Below the pieces are notes generated by a model. It made no database searches. It saw only the letters and a program-made list of their open reading frames with translations, and was not told the origin of the DNA. A DNA stretch of 64,000 nt from Isoetes taiwanensis (taxonomy: Eukaryota > Streptophyta > Lycopodiopsida > Isoetales > Isoetaceae): NCBI GenBank assembly GCA_021234155.1, contig JAJEKV010000035.1:806001-870000 (forward strand), given 5' to 3'. Shown piece after piece: positions 1-8,484 of this stretch. Position numbers and translations under genes: made by a program. The stretch's first letter is position 1. Each line of letters begins with the position of its first letter.

Positions 1-411
1 TTGCTTTCAAGACCAGAAGCAGGGGATTGAACCCTACTTTCAACACCAATTCTTTGTAAAGAAAAGAAGCTAAGCCTCTGCTTTGAGCGTGAAATAGTAA
101 AGAAAAGAAATCTGTTGCTTGCCACCATAGCTTTACTAATCCACCATAGCTTCTGCACCAAAATAGTCTGCTTCCCGATCTTTGCACCGCCTCCAGTGCC
201 ATAGAATGCAACCGCTATAGCTGGCTCCAACGCCATAACCAAACTTCTGAAGGCCGTAGGAGGTTATGACGATGTTATAGAAAACCCTAAGATGTTACGA
301 GAGACATCATAAAATTTTAACTGATGAAATGTTACTAGCTGATAATAGCTTCCTAATCAATGGCTGCGATTAGATCTCAGCTTGTAAAACTGAGGACCAA
401 TGCACTAAGGA
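1..411. other. unique left flank, no gene seen
   Basis: Sequence outside the large duplication. It is AT-rich, without a coding stretch or repeat I recognise. Homology to the second copy begins near 412, at a shared 'agataatacatgtt'. Confidence 0.5.
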
Positions 412-903
412 AAGATAATACATGTTCTGCAGCACAGCATAGGGTTGGATTCTGATAGCCTAGGCAGCATCTTGACAAGATAAGCTCCTGCAGCCAGTGC
501 CTACTTGCAACAAACGGACAGGAGCTACAAACGAATCCGCTCATCGAGTTGCTTTCCTTAGAAACAAAGAAACCTGCAATTGTAAGTTGCATGCCTAGAT
601 CACAACTGTGCATGCATGACGTAAGTAACTTAATTATCGAGGAAAACCCTAATGAGAAGTGGTCGCCAAAACCTAGAATGTGTTGCCTATAGAATAGAAG
701 GAGATGGGTCGATGGTGAAGAGAAACCAGAAGGGCCCTCGCAAGACGGCGTAAAACCTGCAAGCAAAACAGAGAACCCTAAGAAACACCCGTAAATGGTT
801 AGAGAAAAGCAAACATGCATGGCAGTGATGCAGCAGTCTGTACAACAACAAGCACCCCAATGATGTGAGCTACACATAAAAATTAACACTGCAAAAAAGG
901 AGA

Positions 904-1017
904 TAGCATCACCCGTAGGGTAGAGATGAGCGTCACCCCGCGGGTGGAGGAACAACCATATGAAAAGAGATGTGCATCACCCTCAAGGTGGAAAGAAACA
1001 GCATCACCCGCAGGTGG
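904..1017. repeat. four short CACCC..GGGTG mini-palindromes
   Basis: Four units of the form (a/g)C(a/g)TCACCC-n-GGGTGG lie close together, at about 905-920, 930-947, 972-991 and 1000-1017. The clearest cores are 'caccccgcgggtg' and 'caccctcaaggtg', each a small inverted repeat. They lie just beyond the 3' direct repeat of the minus-strand YR element and recur in copy B at about 46,014-46,118. Function unknown; they could be part of the element terminus. Confidence 0.5.
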
Positions 1018-1146
1018 AGAATAATGCGGCATGATGCCAAAAAAAACATTATTATAGCAATACCCAAGGTGAATAACAACAAAGAGTGCATGAACAAACA
1101 TATGTGCAAAGAGAAGCGTGCCCCAAACAAGCGGGGCGGAAGGGAG

Positions 1147-1273
1147 GGAAGCAACGAGAATGGAAAACGTGCTGCTATGAGAAGATGCCGATAACCGGTC
1201 CCGAATGGAGAAGAGCCTTATATAATTGCTCGTCCCTGCCCAGAATGACGATCTGATGGCTCGGATCGATGCG
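1147..1273 (-). repeat. 127-bp direct repeat, 3' copy
   Basis: It matches 6,033-6,159 over 127 bp without gaps and with only a handful of substitutions. It carries the same 'ccttatataa' (minus-strand TATA box) and ends at the same base. In the 5' copy the next bases form the start codon; here the following sequence on the minus strand is unrelated and has no ATG at that point. Confidence 0.9.
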
Positions 1274-1332
1274 TTCTGGGAAGGGACTCGCAAGAGACAC
1301 AAAACCGGCCGACTACCAGAGAACTTCCTGAA

Positions 1333-2296
1333 CTATAAGCCCAGCCGCCGCGAAACCTCCAAGTTTTGAGTCAGGTCACGAAGCATGTTGCGAGAGTGAG
1401 AAGAAGAGGAGCGCCAGCGACCATGAGCACGAGCAGCATCATGTGGAACTCCCCAAGCCACAGTTGCCGAGGCCCCACCGCGACGAGCAGAATGTGTACT
1501 ATATTGAGATGGATCCAAGCCGATAGCGAGAAGGCAATTCCTCCACCATAAGCGGGCAGTCGGATAGAATAAGGGGTGCAAAGAGGAGGGAGAGGCGCGA
1601 AAAAGAGGGCCGCCTGACTGATGATCGAGGAGGTGATAAGAACCCACAGAAATCAGATGCTAGAGAATAGTTACGGGGCATGCGAGTGACGGTAAACGAG
1701 CTAAAGTAATCGTATGAACGCGAGCAAGTTGGTCTCGTTTGGAATGACGGATAAGAATATCAACATACGACAAGGAAAAAGAGAGATCGCGCCAGTTGAG
1801 TGCGAGGGCCTCGGAGATGCGCAAAAAAGCGGCAAAGGAAAGCACAATGAGGGCAGCGCGAGCCAAAGAGGGGAATGGGGCCGTGGAATGCGCGAAATAG
1901 AGGACAATAGAGCGTACATGCTGAGGAAGGAGGGGAAGAAAGGTGCGCGGGGGAGGGGGGGGGGACGACGAGAGGTAGACTGACGAGCCAAGGATAGTAA
2001 AGGCAAAATCGCGGGGGAGCGAAGGTTGAAAATTTGATGAAAAAAGGATATTGCCGCGGAGGCCAACGCAACGGACAAGGGCGACATATTAGGATGATGA
2101 AGAGAGACGAAAAAGGTTGCGATGACGAAAGGGGAAGCCGGGAGATATGAAACAGCATGGAGACGGCACAAAACAACAAAGCGACGGAACATAACTATGT
2201 AAGCCGTGAGAGTGGATGGGGCGCGGGAGGAAAACACCAAAGGTAAAGTAGAGAGGAATAAGGGGACCTCCTGGGGCATAAGTAAGCGAGAGGTAG
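1333..2296 (-). pseudogene. tyrosine recombinase of DIRS-type element
   Basis: Three overlapping minus-strand frames together give a tyrosine recombinase. The N-terminal core-binding part (about 2,230-1,990) reads 'STLTAYIVMFRRFVVLC'. The catalytic part continues in a second frame (about 1,866-1,690) with the first catalytic Arg in 'FAAFLRISEALALNW' and the beta-strand Lys in 'HSKRDQ'. A third frame (1,647-1,333) has the H-x-x-R box 'HSARRGGAS' and 'AHGRW'. The nucleophilic Tyr cannot be placed: this copy reads 'SSSHSRNML' where one is expected, whereas copy B offers 'SSSREYA' in another frame. The exon probably starts at 2,296 after an acceptor 'TTTGTGGCAG'. The protein would cut and join DNA when a circular cDNA intermediate integrates. 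Two frameshifts interrupt it; some may be sequencing errors. Confidence 0.75.
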
Positions 2297-2328
2297 CTGC
2301 CACAAACCAATATAAAACCATGTTAAAG

Positions 2329-2748
2329 TTAATTAAATTGACAACGAAAAACATAAAGAGCCACATGACGCCGACACCCCGCAAAAGGCGCCAATATATG
2401 GGGCAATAAAGCCAACGAAAAATGCATCAAAAAACATGAAATCCCGAATAAAGGACGCCCATGCCGATCCCGTCCAAAGCAGGAATGGCAGACCGGGCAA
2501 AAGGGAATATGTGACGCGCGAGAGGAAAGGTTTGGGTGAAAAAAGGGTTGAGATGGTGGTCCCTGAGCCCACGGAAGAACATAACCATGTTGGATCTAAG
2601 ACAAGACGAGAGAATTGGCAGAGATAGAGCGCCAAAAAGGTAAAGAGGCGGAGAGACGCCCACGCACAGATAAGGTGGCATAGTGGGAATCGAGAGCAAC
2701 AGGATCAAAAGGGAGATGGAGTAAAGGAGCGGTAAAAAACTTGGCAAT
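2329..2748 (-). pseudogene. reverse transcriptase N-terminal remnant
   Basis: After a strong splice acceptor (polypyrimidine run then CAG ending at 2,749) an open frame reads '...SVRGRLSASLPFWRSI' and then, past an in-frame TAG at 2,598-2,596, 'IQHGYVLPWAQGPP'. A 'GRL..fl..W..i....vL..i..GY.lpf' pattern is what precedes the polymerase fingers in DIRS/Ngaro-type RTs. No palm motifs (YxDD) follow: only about 300 bp remain before the recombinase, so most of RT and RNase H are deleted. The TAG is also present in copy B. The assignment rests on this motif alone and is moderately secure. Confidence 0.5.
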
Positions 2749-2793
2749 CTGCAAGAAAAAAAAAACCCCATCATAAAAAACAATATCCTTTAT
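2749..2793 (-). promoter_or_regulatory. splice acceptor and AATAAA between gag and RT/YR
   Basis: On the minus strand AATAAA (2,793-2,788) lies about 57 nt after the gag stop codon. A pyrimidine run ending TTTTTTTTTCTTGCAG (CAG 2,751-2,749) follows about 37 nt later. The layout suggests either polyadenylation after gag or splicing into the RT/recombinase exon, which would give alternative transcripts. In copy B the acceptor CTG has lost a base (plus-strand 'caatcgcaag'). Confidence 0.4.
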
Positions 2794-2849
2794 TGATAAT
2801 CAGAAGGAAATACAACACATAGTAAAGAATAGACAACAACCAAATGAGC

Positions 2850-3509
2850 TCAAGAAGACCAAGGCGGGGGTAACGCAGGCGGAGGAAGCGCCGGATGATG
2901 TGTCTGCGGGGGAAAAGCCATCAAAGGAGTAGGATTGAGGGGAATTGAGTGAGGAAACGACGGGGAAAAGGGGGGAACGGCATTATGGAAGAACTGCCGA
3001 CGAAAACAATTTTCAGCAGTATGCCGAAAACGACCACAAAAAGTACAGCGAAGGGTGGAGGGATTAGCGGGTGAAGAAGCAGAAGAAGAGAAAGTGGCAG
3101 ACGAAGGGTAAGGCGAACTGCGAGCACGGGATAGGCATTTCTCTTGGGCAATTTTTTTGGCTTGCCGCAGGCGTTTGGATTCGTCTGAAGAAAAATTCAA
3201 ACTAGGAGACTCGCTAAATTGCAAAGCGACGTCGTATCCGTGTTGGTCAGCAATCAAAACAGATTTCATCTCTTGGTCTGCCAAATGCTTACCTTCTTCC
3301 ACCATCTGCAGCATGTCGTCCGGAATAGCGACCCCCAACATAGCAAGACGTCCATGAATCCACTGAAACCGGGTGTCCATAGCAGAAGCAAACTCGTAAT
3401 AATGCCGCATAGAGTCGCGCTCAAAGGAAGGGGTAGGACGAGCGGCTCGTTCTCGAATATCTTGTTGAAGGTGCTCAAGTTGGGTCTGAACTGACAATTG
3501 CTGGAGCAT
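2850..3509 (-). CDS. gag-like zinc-knuckle protein (C-terminal part)
   Basis: This 219-residue frame is the best-preserved ORF of the element. Residues 1-25 are Gln-rich and heptad-like (probable coiled coil). Residues 85-125 contain 'ADQHGYDVALQF' and an acidic/basic stretch 'SSDESKRLRQAKKIAQEK', a layout seen in gag-like proteins of YR retroelements. A CCHC zinc knuckle C-X2-C-X4-H-X4-C occupies residues 155-168 (C155, C158, H163, C168), followed by a Pro-rich tail. The expected role is RNA binding and particle assembly. The ATG at 3,509 may be internal: the same frame continues upstream to the segment at 3,564-3,923 past two stops. Codons here are nearly unchanged in copy B between about 48,230 and 48,410. 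Confidence 0.7.
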   Translation of the reverse strand: MLQQLSVQTQLEHLQQDIRERAARPTPSFERDSMRHYYEFASAMDTRFQWIHGRLAMLGVAIPDDMLQMVEEGKHLADQEMKSVLIADQHGYDVALQFSESPSLNFSSDESKRLRQAKKIAQEKCLSRARSSPYPSSATFSSSASSPANPSTLRCTFCGRFRHTAENCFRRQFFHNAVPPFSPSFPHSIPLNPTPLMAFPPQTHHPALPPPALPPPWSS

Positions 3510-3563
3510 TGATGTCTGAAGTGCTTGGAGCGTGGCCCGCTGCTATTGAAGCTTATGCAATAA

Positions 3564-3923
3564 TTAAGTATAATCAGGAGAAACTGGAGCAGACGGAACA
3601 GGCATGGCAGAGGCGGGAGAGGCATGCGGCAGAGAAGAGAAAAGAGGAGCCAACTGAGTGGGAAAAGAAGGGGCGGCGGCATCTGCGAGAGAAGAGAAAG
3701 GAGCAGCAAAGGCCGATGGGGACCAAAAAGAAAAAATAGATGATGCGGGAGCGGGGGAGGTGATGGAAGAAAGTGAAGGGGTGTCCAAAGAGTCGGGCTC
3801 CGGTGAGAGAGAAGCTTCGCGTTGACGACGAGAACCCCTGGCGCGAGCGAGCCGTGGGGGAGAAAACGGGCTCGAGGTAGGAGAGTTGGAGGTGCTCGCT
3901 ATGGACGGTATCAGCTCAATGAC
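3564..3923 (-). CDS. gag-like protein, P/S/A-rich N-terminal exon
   Basis: On the minus strand a splice acceptor 'TTTTTTCAG' ends at 3,924, and an open frame starts at 3,923 in the same frame as the zinc-knuckle ORF. It encodes about 119 residues rich in Pro, Ser and Ala with a short basic patch 'ARARGSRRQR'. It ends at a TAA (3,566-3,564), and a TAG follows before the frame reopens into the knuckle protein. The gap may hold a very short intron (there is an AG just before the frame reopens), or the stops may be inactivating. The acceptor is intact in copy B (exon start 48,974). Confidence 0.5.
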   Translation of the reverse strand, partial: VIELIPSIASTSNSPTSSPFSPPRLARARGSRRQREASLSPEPDSLDTPSLSSITSPAPASSIFSFWSPSAFAAPFSSLADAAAPSFPTQLAPLFSSLPHASPASAMPVPSAPVSPDYT

Positions 3924-4093
3924 CTGAAAAAATGAAGCACATTAGGGACAAACAATGGCAAGAAGAATGTGCCGGCCACGAAAACGAAAAAAGAGGTCGC
4001 CCTGACAAAAAGAAGTCAAGCCCCCATGACGACGAGTCCAAGTTTGTAGAGACGCGCCCAAACGAGGACGACCACAATAAGGACAATGCCAAG

Positions 4094-4119
4094 AAAAAAA
4101 AAAAAAAAAAAAAAAAAAA
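4094..4119. repeat. A26 homopolymer
   Basis: Twenty-six consecutive A on the plus strand; the equivalent tract in copy B (49,145-49,159) has 15. On the element's own strand this is a poly(T) tract inside the leader, upstream of the gag acceptor. Confidence 0.9.
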
Positions 4120-4636
4120 TCCATTATATGAAAACCCAACGATAAAAGCGGGAGAAACCAACAACAAGAAAGAGAATGCCAGAAACACGAATGAGAGAAG
4201 CCAAAGGCAGAATAACGATGAGGTGAGAGTGGCACCAACAATGAGAATCCCAAGTTGTCAGCAATAATGCAAAAAAGAATAACGAGAATGAGGGAGACGC
4301 CCGAGGTCCTAAAGAACCGCGGGATAACAACATGTCACAGCACAACCAAGAGTTACCCCATATCACCATAACTAACAACACATAGGCAGGAACCCCTAGA
4401 AAAGGCCAACCTTTATGGAAAATAAAGAAAAAGGGGGAAAACATCATAGAGGTAACAACGTCAAGACCATAACCATAAAAACAAAAACCAAACCATATTA
4501 ATGCCTATGATTCATAAATGAGGGCGCCATCTAGAAAAAACCCAAGTTGCCAATGATGATGAATAAACCCAATGCATAGGTTCTAACATGAAGAAGAAAA
4601 AAGGCAAACCATGGGAGGGTAGAGTATTCATAAGCG

Positions 4637-4985
4637 ACAAAGTGCAACTCCGCATATGGGGACAATATATCCACAAAAACAAACTATCATATAGGCAGCG
4701 GAACCGAAACCAATACATAGGCAATAATATGAGGAAAAAGTCAAACCATTGTAGTGTATATGATGCATAAACCTTGAAAAGGCAAAGTGCAACCCCTCAT
4801 AAGTTGAACAATATCCCAAAAAAAGAAGCTATCACAAAAGCAACAGAATTGAATCGAAGCCAAGACATCAACATTAAAAAGACAAAGTGCAACTCCCCAT
4901 ATGGGTAACAATATTCAAAAAAGAAAGCTATCACATAGTTAACAGAAGCGACCAGGTTGGTGCATTCATGTAGAACGTGGCAAAG
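4637..4985. repeat. three diverged repeats beginning ACAAAGTGCAAC
   Basis: Units start at about 4,637, 4,782 and 4,882. Each opens with 'caaagtgcaac(t/c)cc' and continues through 'catatggg.acaatat' and 'aaactatca'. Spacing is about 145 and 100 bp. They lie in the leader of the YR element and are nearly identical between the two segment copies, so their divergence from one another is old. Confidence 0.6.
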
Positions 4986-5367
4986 AGGCTGGGAGGGAAT
5001 AAAAATAGGGCCGCCAAAGACAGTCAGGAGGCCGAAATTGGGCAACAGAAAGAATGGTGGAACGGACTCCACCAGATCCGTCCAGTAAAATCTCAAGACC
5101 AAAGGAAAAACAAGCTGGCCATCGAATTGGTTGGCGGGAATTGCCCCAAACAGAAGCCAGAAGGCCGAAAACAGAGAACGGAGGTCGGAAGGCGGAAATA
5201 TGCAGGAAAAAATGTAAACAAAATGAATGCCGCATGCAACACAGAGAAGGACAGATGGCAATCTCAGGAACGAAGCATTGGGGCCAGGCAGAGGTACCGG
5301 GAAGCGAACACGCTCCAAGGCCAAAGAGGTTGCAGAGCCGAGAAGAAACGCCATGGTTGTTGAGATG

Positions 5368-5522
5368 GAGAACAAGGCCGGATAAGGCAAAAACCAGAGC
5401 AAGCATGGGCTGCCAGATCGAAAACAAGGGAAGGATAAGGCAGAAACAGAGCCCGGATGGGCTGCTAGATTGAGAACAAGGCAGGGGGAAGGCAAAAAAC
5501 AGAGCAAGCCAGGAGCAGAAGG
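5368..5522. repeat. 52-bp tandem repeat, three units
   Basis: Units occupy 5,368-5,419, 5,420-5,471 and 5,472 to about 5,522. Each starts 'ga(g/a)aacaagg', contains 'aaggcaaaaaccagagc' or a variant, and (units 1-2) ends 'atgggctgc.agat'. They are pyrimidine-rich on the strand transcribed by the YR element and sit within its long leader. Confidence 0.8.
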
Positions 5523-5924
5523 ATCAGAATAGAGAGTGAGTCCGGCCGGCAGAGGCTGGACCGACCAGCTCATAAGTTAGTAGCGATGTGAAGGAAAACC
5601 CAAAAAGATGAAACAGAGAGCAGACAACAACAAAGAACCATTACAAAAAATGGTCACCGAGATAAGCCAAGCCCCAACAAAGAACCAATGCAAAATGAGC
5701 AAACCAAAACTCCATAATGCGAAATAACAAAGCCCAACACAAAGCGCGGTGACCCCTAACCTGGAGGATGATTAGAAGGCATCGGAACCCAAGCTAAAAA
5801 CTCCGCATGTTAGTGCTAAAGAAAAAGAGAGCCATGCGAGCACAGAGAGAGCAAGAGAACCAGAAACGTGCCAGAACAAAGGTGAGAACCAAGACGCCAA
5901 GATGACGAAGGGAAACAAGCGTAC

Positions 5925-6032
5925 CTTCCAAAGAATGATGAGGAAACTCGCCAGGAATGTGCCCGTAGCCATGATGTGGAGGAGGAAGCCAGCAGAAAAG
6001 TTGGAGAAGAAATCCGTCGGACGAAGAGCCAT
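5925..6032 (-). CDS. first coding exon of the YR element
   Basis: The ATG at 6,032-6,030 directly follows the 5' direct repeat. It opens a 36-codon exon ending at a consensus splice donor (AAG|GTACGC, break after 5,925). The peptide begins 'MALRPTDFF' and becomes hydrophobic ('GTFLASFLIILW'), like a signal peptide or membrane anchor. Exon length and sequence are conserved in copy B (50,933-51,040). Without splicing the frame runs to 5,772. Whether the exon joins the gag exon at 3,923 (an intron of about 2 kb) is inferred from compatible splice signals only. Confidence 0.5.
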
Positions 6033-6159
6033 GGAAGCAACGAGAATGGAAAACGTGCTGCTGTAAGAAGACGCCGATAACCGGTCCCGAATGGAGAAGA
6101 GCCTTATATAATGGCTCGTCCCTGCCCAGAATGACGATCCGATGGCTCAGATCGATGCG
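6033..6159 (-). promoter_or_regulatory. 127-bp direct repeat, 5' copy: promoter and leader
   Basis: Minus-strand TATA box TTATATAAGG at 6,111-6,102; a start site about 30 nt downstream would give a leader of roughly 45 nt before the ATG at 6,032. The repeat ends one base before that ATG. Its partner at 1,147-1,273 lies at the downstream end, so a repeated promoter flanks the element much as LTRs would, though the unit is very short. Confidence 0.65.
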
Positions 6160-7331
6160 ATTAAGGCAGGATCGGATAACATCAAGAAATGGTGAAATCA
6201 TAAAAGAAAAAGCGTCCCAATTTTTGGATTATCGAGAATTAACTCCGACGGCCAAAACATTAAAAACATTAGGAACGTAGAAGCGTATCGCTAATCCTGG
6301 CAGAGAAAATAGGCAAGAAGCGCGGTTGTCCTCCCGCATCCAAAAAACATACTCCGACCATTTAAAAGCTTGGAGAGAACCCTACTCCTGAGCATGGAGA
6401 GATTGTAATCTAGAACTTAAATTAGCATTTCTTGGCACCTTGAAATTAGAATTTCTTTTGTTCCGATGGAGAAACCTCTCTTTCTAAAGCGCAAAACGGA
6501 TCAAATGAATGAAGTCCCTCGGTCCCCGACGTAATCTTCTACCTGCTATTATAGTTCCAGGAGCCACATAAGAATAGATGCTTGCAAAATAAAAAAGCGA
6601 AGAAATACCGTGAGCAAGATAGAGATTTCGCCCATCGAAAGCAACATAATTAATATGAGCCCTGCTATATTCAAAGAACATAGATTCCGCCCTTGTTTTT
6701 CAATCCCGATATGTCTAAAATGTCCTCACCGACTTTTATGGTGTTGAAATATAAAGCGTAGTCTTCAACCGATTTAGGAGGAATCCGTAAAGAAAGCTAC
6801 GCTAGTGGCGGAGTCCATAAGCTGAAATTTGCATAGTCAAGCTAAAAGACTTTCCACCCTCGAATGAAGAAATGTCAAACTAAGACTTTTGATCAAGATT
6901 GCCGAATGGGACACAACCATAGCTAAAGACTTTCCACCCTAGAATATTGAAGTGGCAAACTAAGACTTTGGGTCAAGATTGCTAGTGAGTCTCGCATTAT
7001 GCAACATCAGGTGCAAGCATCACTAGAAAGCCAGCAACAACTAGTAGAAAGCCAACTACAACGATGCATTTGTGTCAAAGTTCAAATCGAGTTTTCTTCG
7101 ATTCTGCTACACTATGCCGTCGTCATCCTTGAAAATCTAGTTTTTTAACATTACATTTCACAATTTCTAACTATGCCTTTAGTTTTTCCTTCATTATCTT
7201 TAGCTAGTGTTCATTTTGACAATCTAATTAGTTTTTCCCCTTCTTATCTTGTTCAATTCACGTTTTCGATGCATGTCTATCCATGGGCATGCGGATAGGG
7301 CGATCCCAAAACCTCTACATCCTAATGCCCT
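6160..7331. other. intergenic region between YR element and terpene synthase
   Basis: No supported gene. It includes a tandem pair of about 80 bp (6,840-6,920 and 6,921-6,982; units start 'agctaaa.gactttccaccct') 400-540 bp upstream of the terpene synthase ATG, conserved in copy B (51,839-51,983). A minus-strand frame at 6,484-6,681 has no recognisable domain and is broken in copy B. Confidence 0.6.
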
Positions 7332-7339
7332 TATATATA
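7332..7339 (+). promoter_or_regulatory. TATA box of terpene synthase, copy A
   Basis: TATATATA lies 40 bp upstream of the ATG at 7,379, a plausible plant core-promoter geometry implying a very short 5' UTR. The same arrangement is kept in copy B. Confidence 0.5.
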
Positions 7340-7378
7340 GTATGATACGCTCTATCAAGGAGCATATCATAGATAGCT

Positions 7379-8484
7379 ATGGCTGCTAGTATTTTTCTCC
7401 ACCCAAGCATAACATCTCTTGCTGCATCCCTTCCCAAGAAATCGAATACCACATTTTCCATACCGCGCGCTTCGTTGCGCATATCATCACAAGTGCAAAA
7501 TCATTCTGTCGAACTTAAGATCAAGTCTAAGTTGCCTCTCAAATGTAATCCTAGAATCGACTTCATTCGCCATGAAGCACATGCTTGGCTCATGAGTTAT
7601 ATATCACCATTCCGCAGCTTGAAACTGCTGATTTGCCCTTCCTTGTCGCGTCTATGATTTTTGCTGGGGATGTCAATATTGTCATCCACTGTGTTAAGTT
7701 CTTCATCTTCGTTGTCTTCTTAGATGACTTGATGGATAACTCTAAAGAGGTTCTCAATGAAGAATATGTTTCTCGCCAAGAAATATTTCACCATATCATT
7801 GATGTCATGAATGGAAAAGCCTCTAAATTGCACTTAAAGTCATTTCCCATACTTCAAGGATGGAATGATATATGTCATGAATTACATGAAGACACTACTT
7901 ACTCCCTCCAATGGAAGCGTTTCATAGATGGTATGACAATGTACTTTCAAGGACTGGATGAGCATAAGCAACTTAAAGTTATTCCATCTTCCCTAGCCCA
8001 ATGCTTCCATCTATACAAATATCCATCGAAAAGTCCTAGGAGGCCTTCCAACTTTTCCTCTGATACACATAGCTCTTGGATTGGATATAGAAGACGATCT
8101 ATGGAATGAAAAATCTTTTTAAAACCTTCACAACCTCATGATGGACCATATGATTCTTACCAATGATCTTTTCTTTCCAAGAAGATGAAGGGCTTTTATG
8201 GAATGTGGTATCCATTCTACAAGAAACATCAAATTCTAGTCTAAAAGGATGCATTAGCATTGTCATGTCAAAAGGTCAAGGGATAGAGAAAGAATTTCAT
8301 GAGCTCCATAAATTTAAGTTCTTACTTCGAGACAAAGCCAATCGCTACTTACGATTTGGATATGCTAGCAAAAGAAATATTCCCTGACATTTGAGATGGC
8401 TTTCATTCTTCTAAATATGGTATTCACAAGTGTCACCATCATTAATGAGGATAACACTGCTCTTCAATTGAAGTATATCGCCTA
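7379..8484 (+). pseudogene. microbial terpene synthase-like (MTPSL) gene, copy A, broken
   Basis: Same gene as 52,385-53,495. It is interrupted here by a two-base insertion near 7,603 (tatatatcacc versus tatatcacc in copy B), by lost bases near 7,990-8,015, and by further indels near 8,340-8,400, as well as the two breaks common to both copies (an in-frame TAA and a frameshift in the NSE motif). The Asp-rich motif 'FLDDLMDN' is intact at about 7,720-7,740. The breaks found only in this copy fall in a region with many copy-specific base-calling-like differences, so the real allele may be less damaged than it looks. Confidence 0.75.

Larger units (their letters stand above)
1147..6159 (-). mobile_element. 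DIRS/PAT-type tyrosine-recombinase retroelement, RT deleted (copy A)
   Basis: A minus-strand element of about 5 kb lies between 127-bp direct repeats (6,033-6,159 upstream, 1,147-1,273 downstream). In transcription order it has: a promoter with TATA box, a 36-codon first exon with splice donor, a 2-kb pyrimidine-rich leader with internal tandem repeats, a P/S/A-rich then zinc-knuckle gag-like region, a short RT N-terminal remnant, and a tyrosine recombinase. Gag followed by RT and then tyrosine recombinase is the gene order of DIRS-superfamily elements, which integrate with a tyrosine recombinase instead of a DDE integrase. The polymerase core is missing, so this is a non-autonomous derivative. 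Such elements are, to my knowledge, rarely described in vascular plants. Confidence 0.7.

Noticed and set aside
4977-5473. Overlapping plus-strand frames of 128-139 codons
   Set aside because: Highly charged translations of the purine-rich strand, opposite in sense to the element's genes; no conserved frame in copy B.
4797-5573. 258-codon minus-strand open frame
   Set aside because: Low-complexity, Leu/Pro/Phe-rich translation of a pyrimidine-rich strand containing the 52-bp tandem repeat. Not kept in copy B and no domain.
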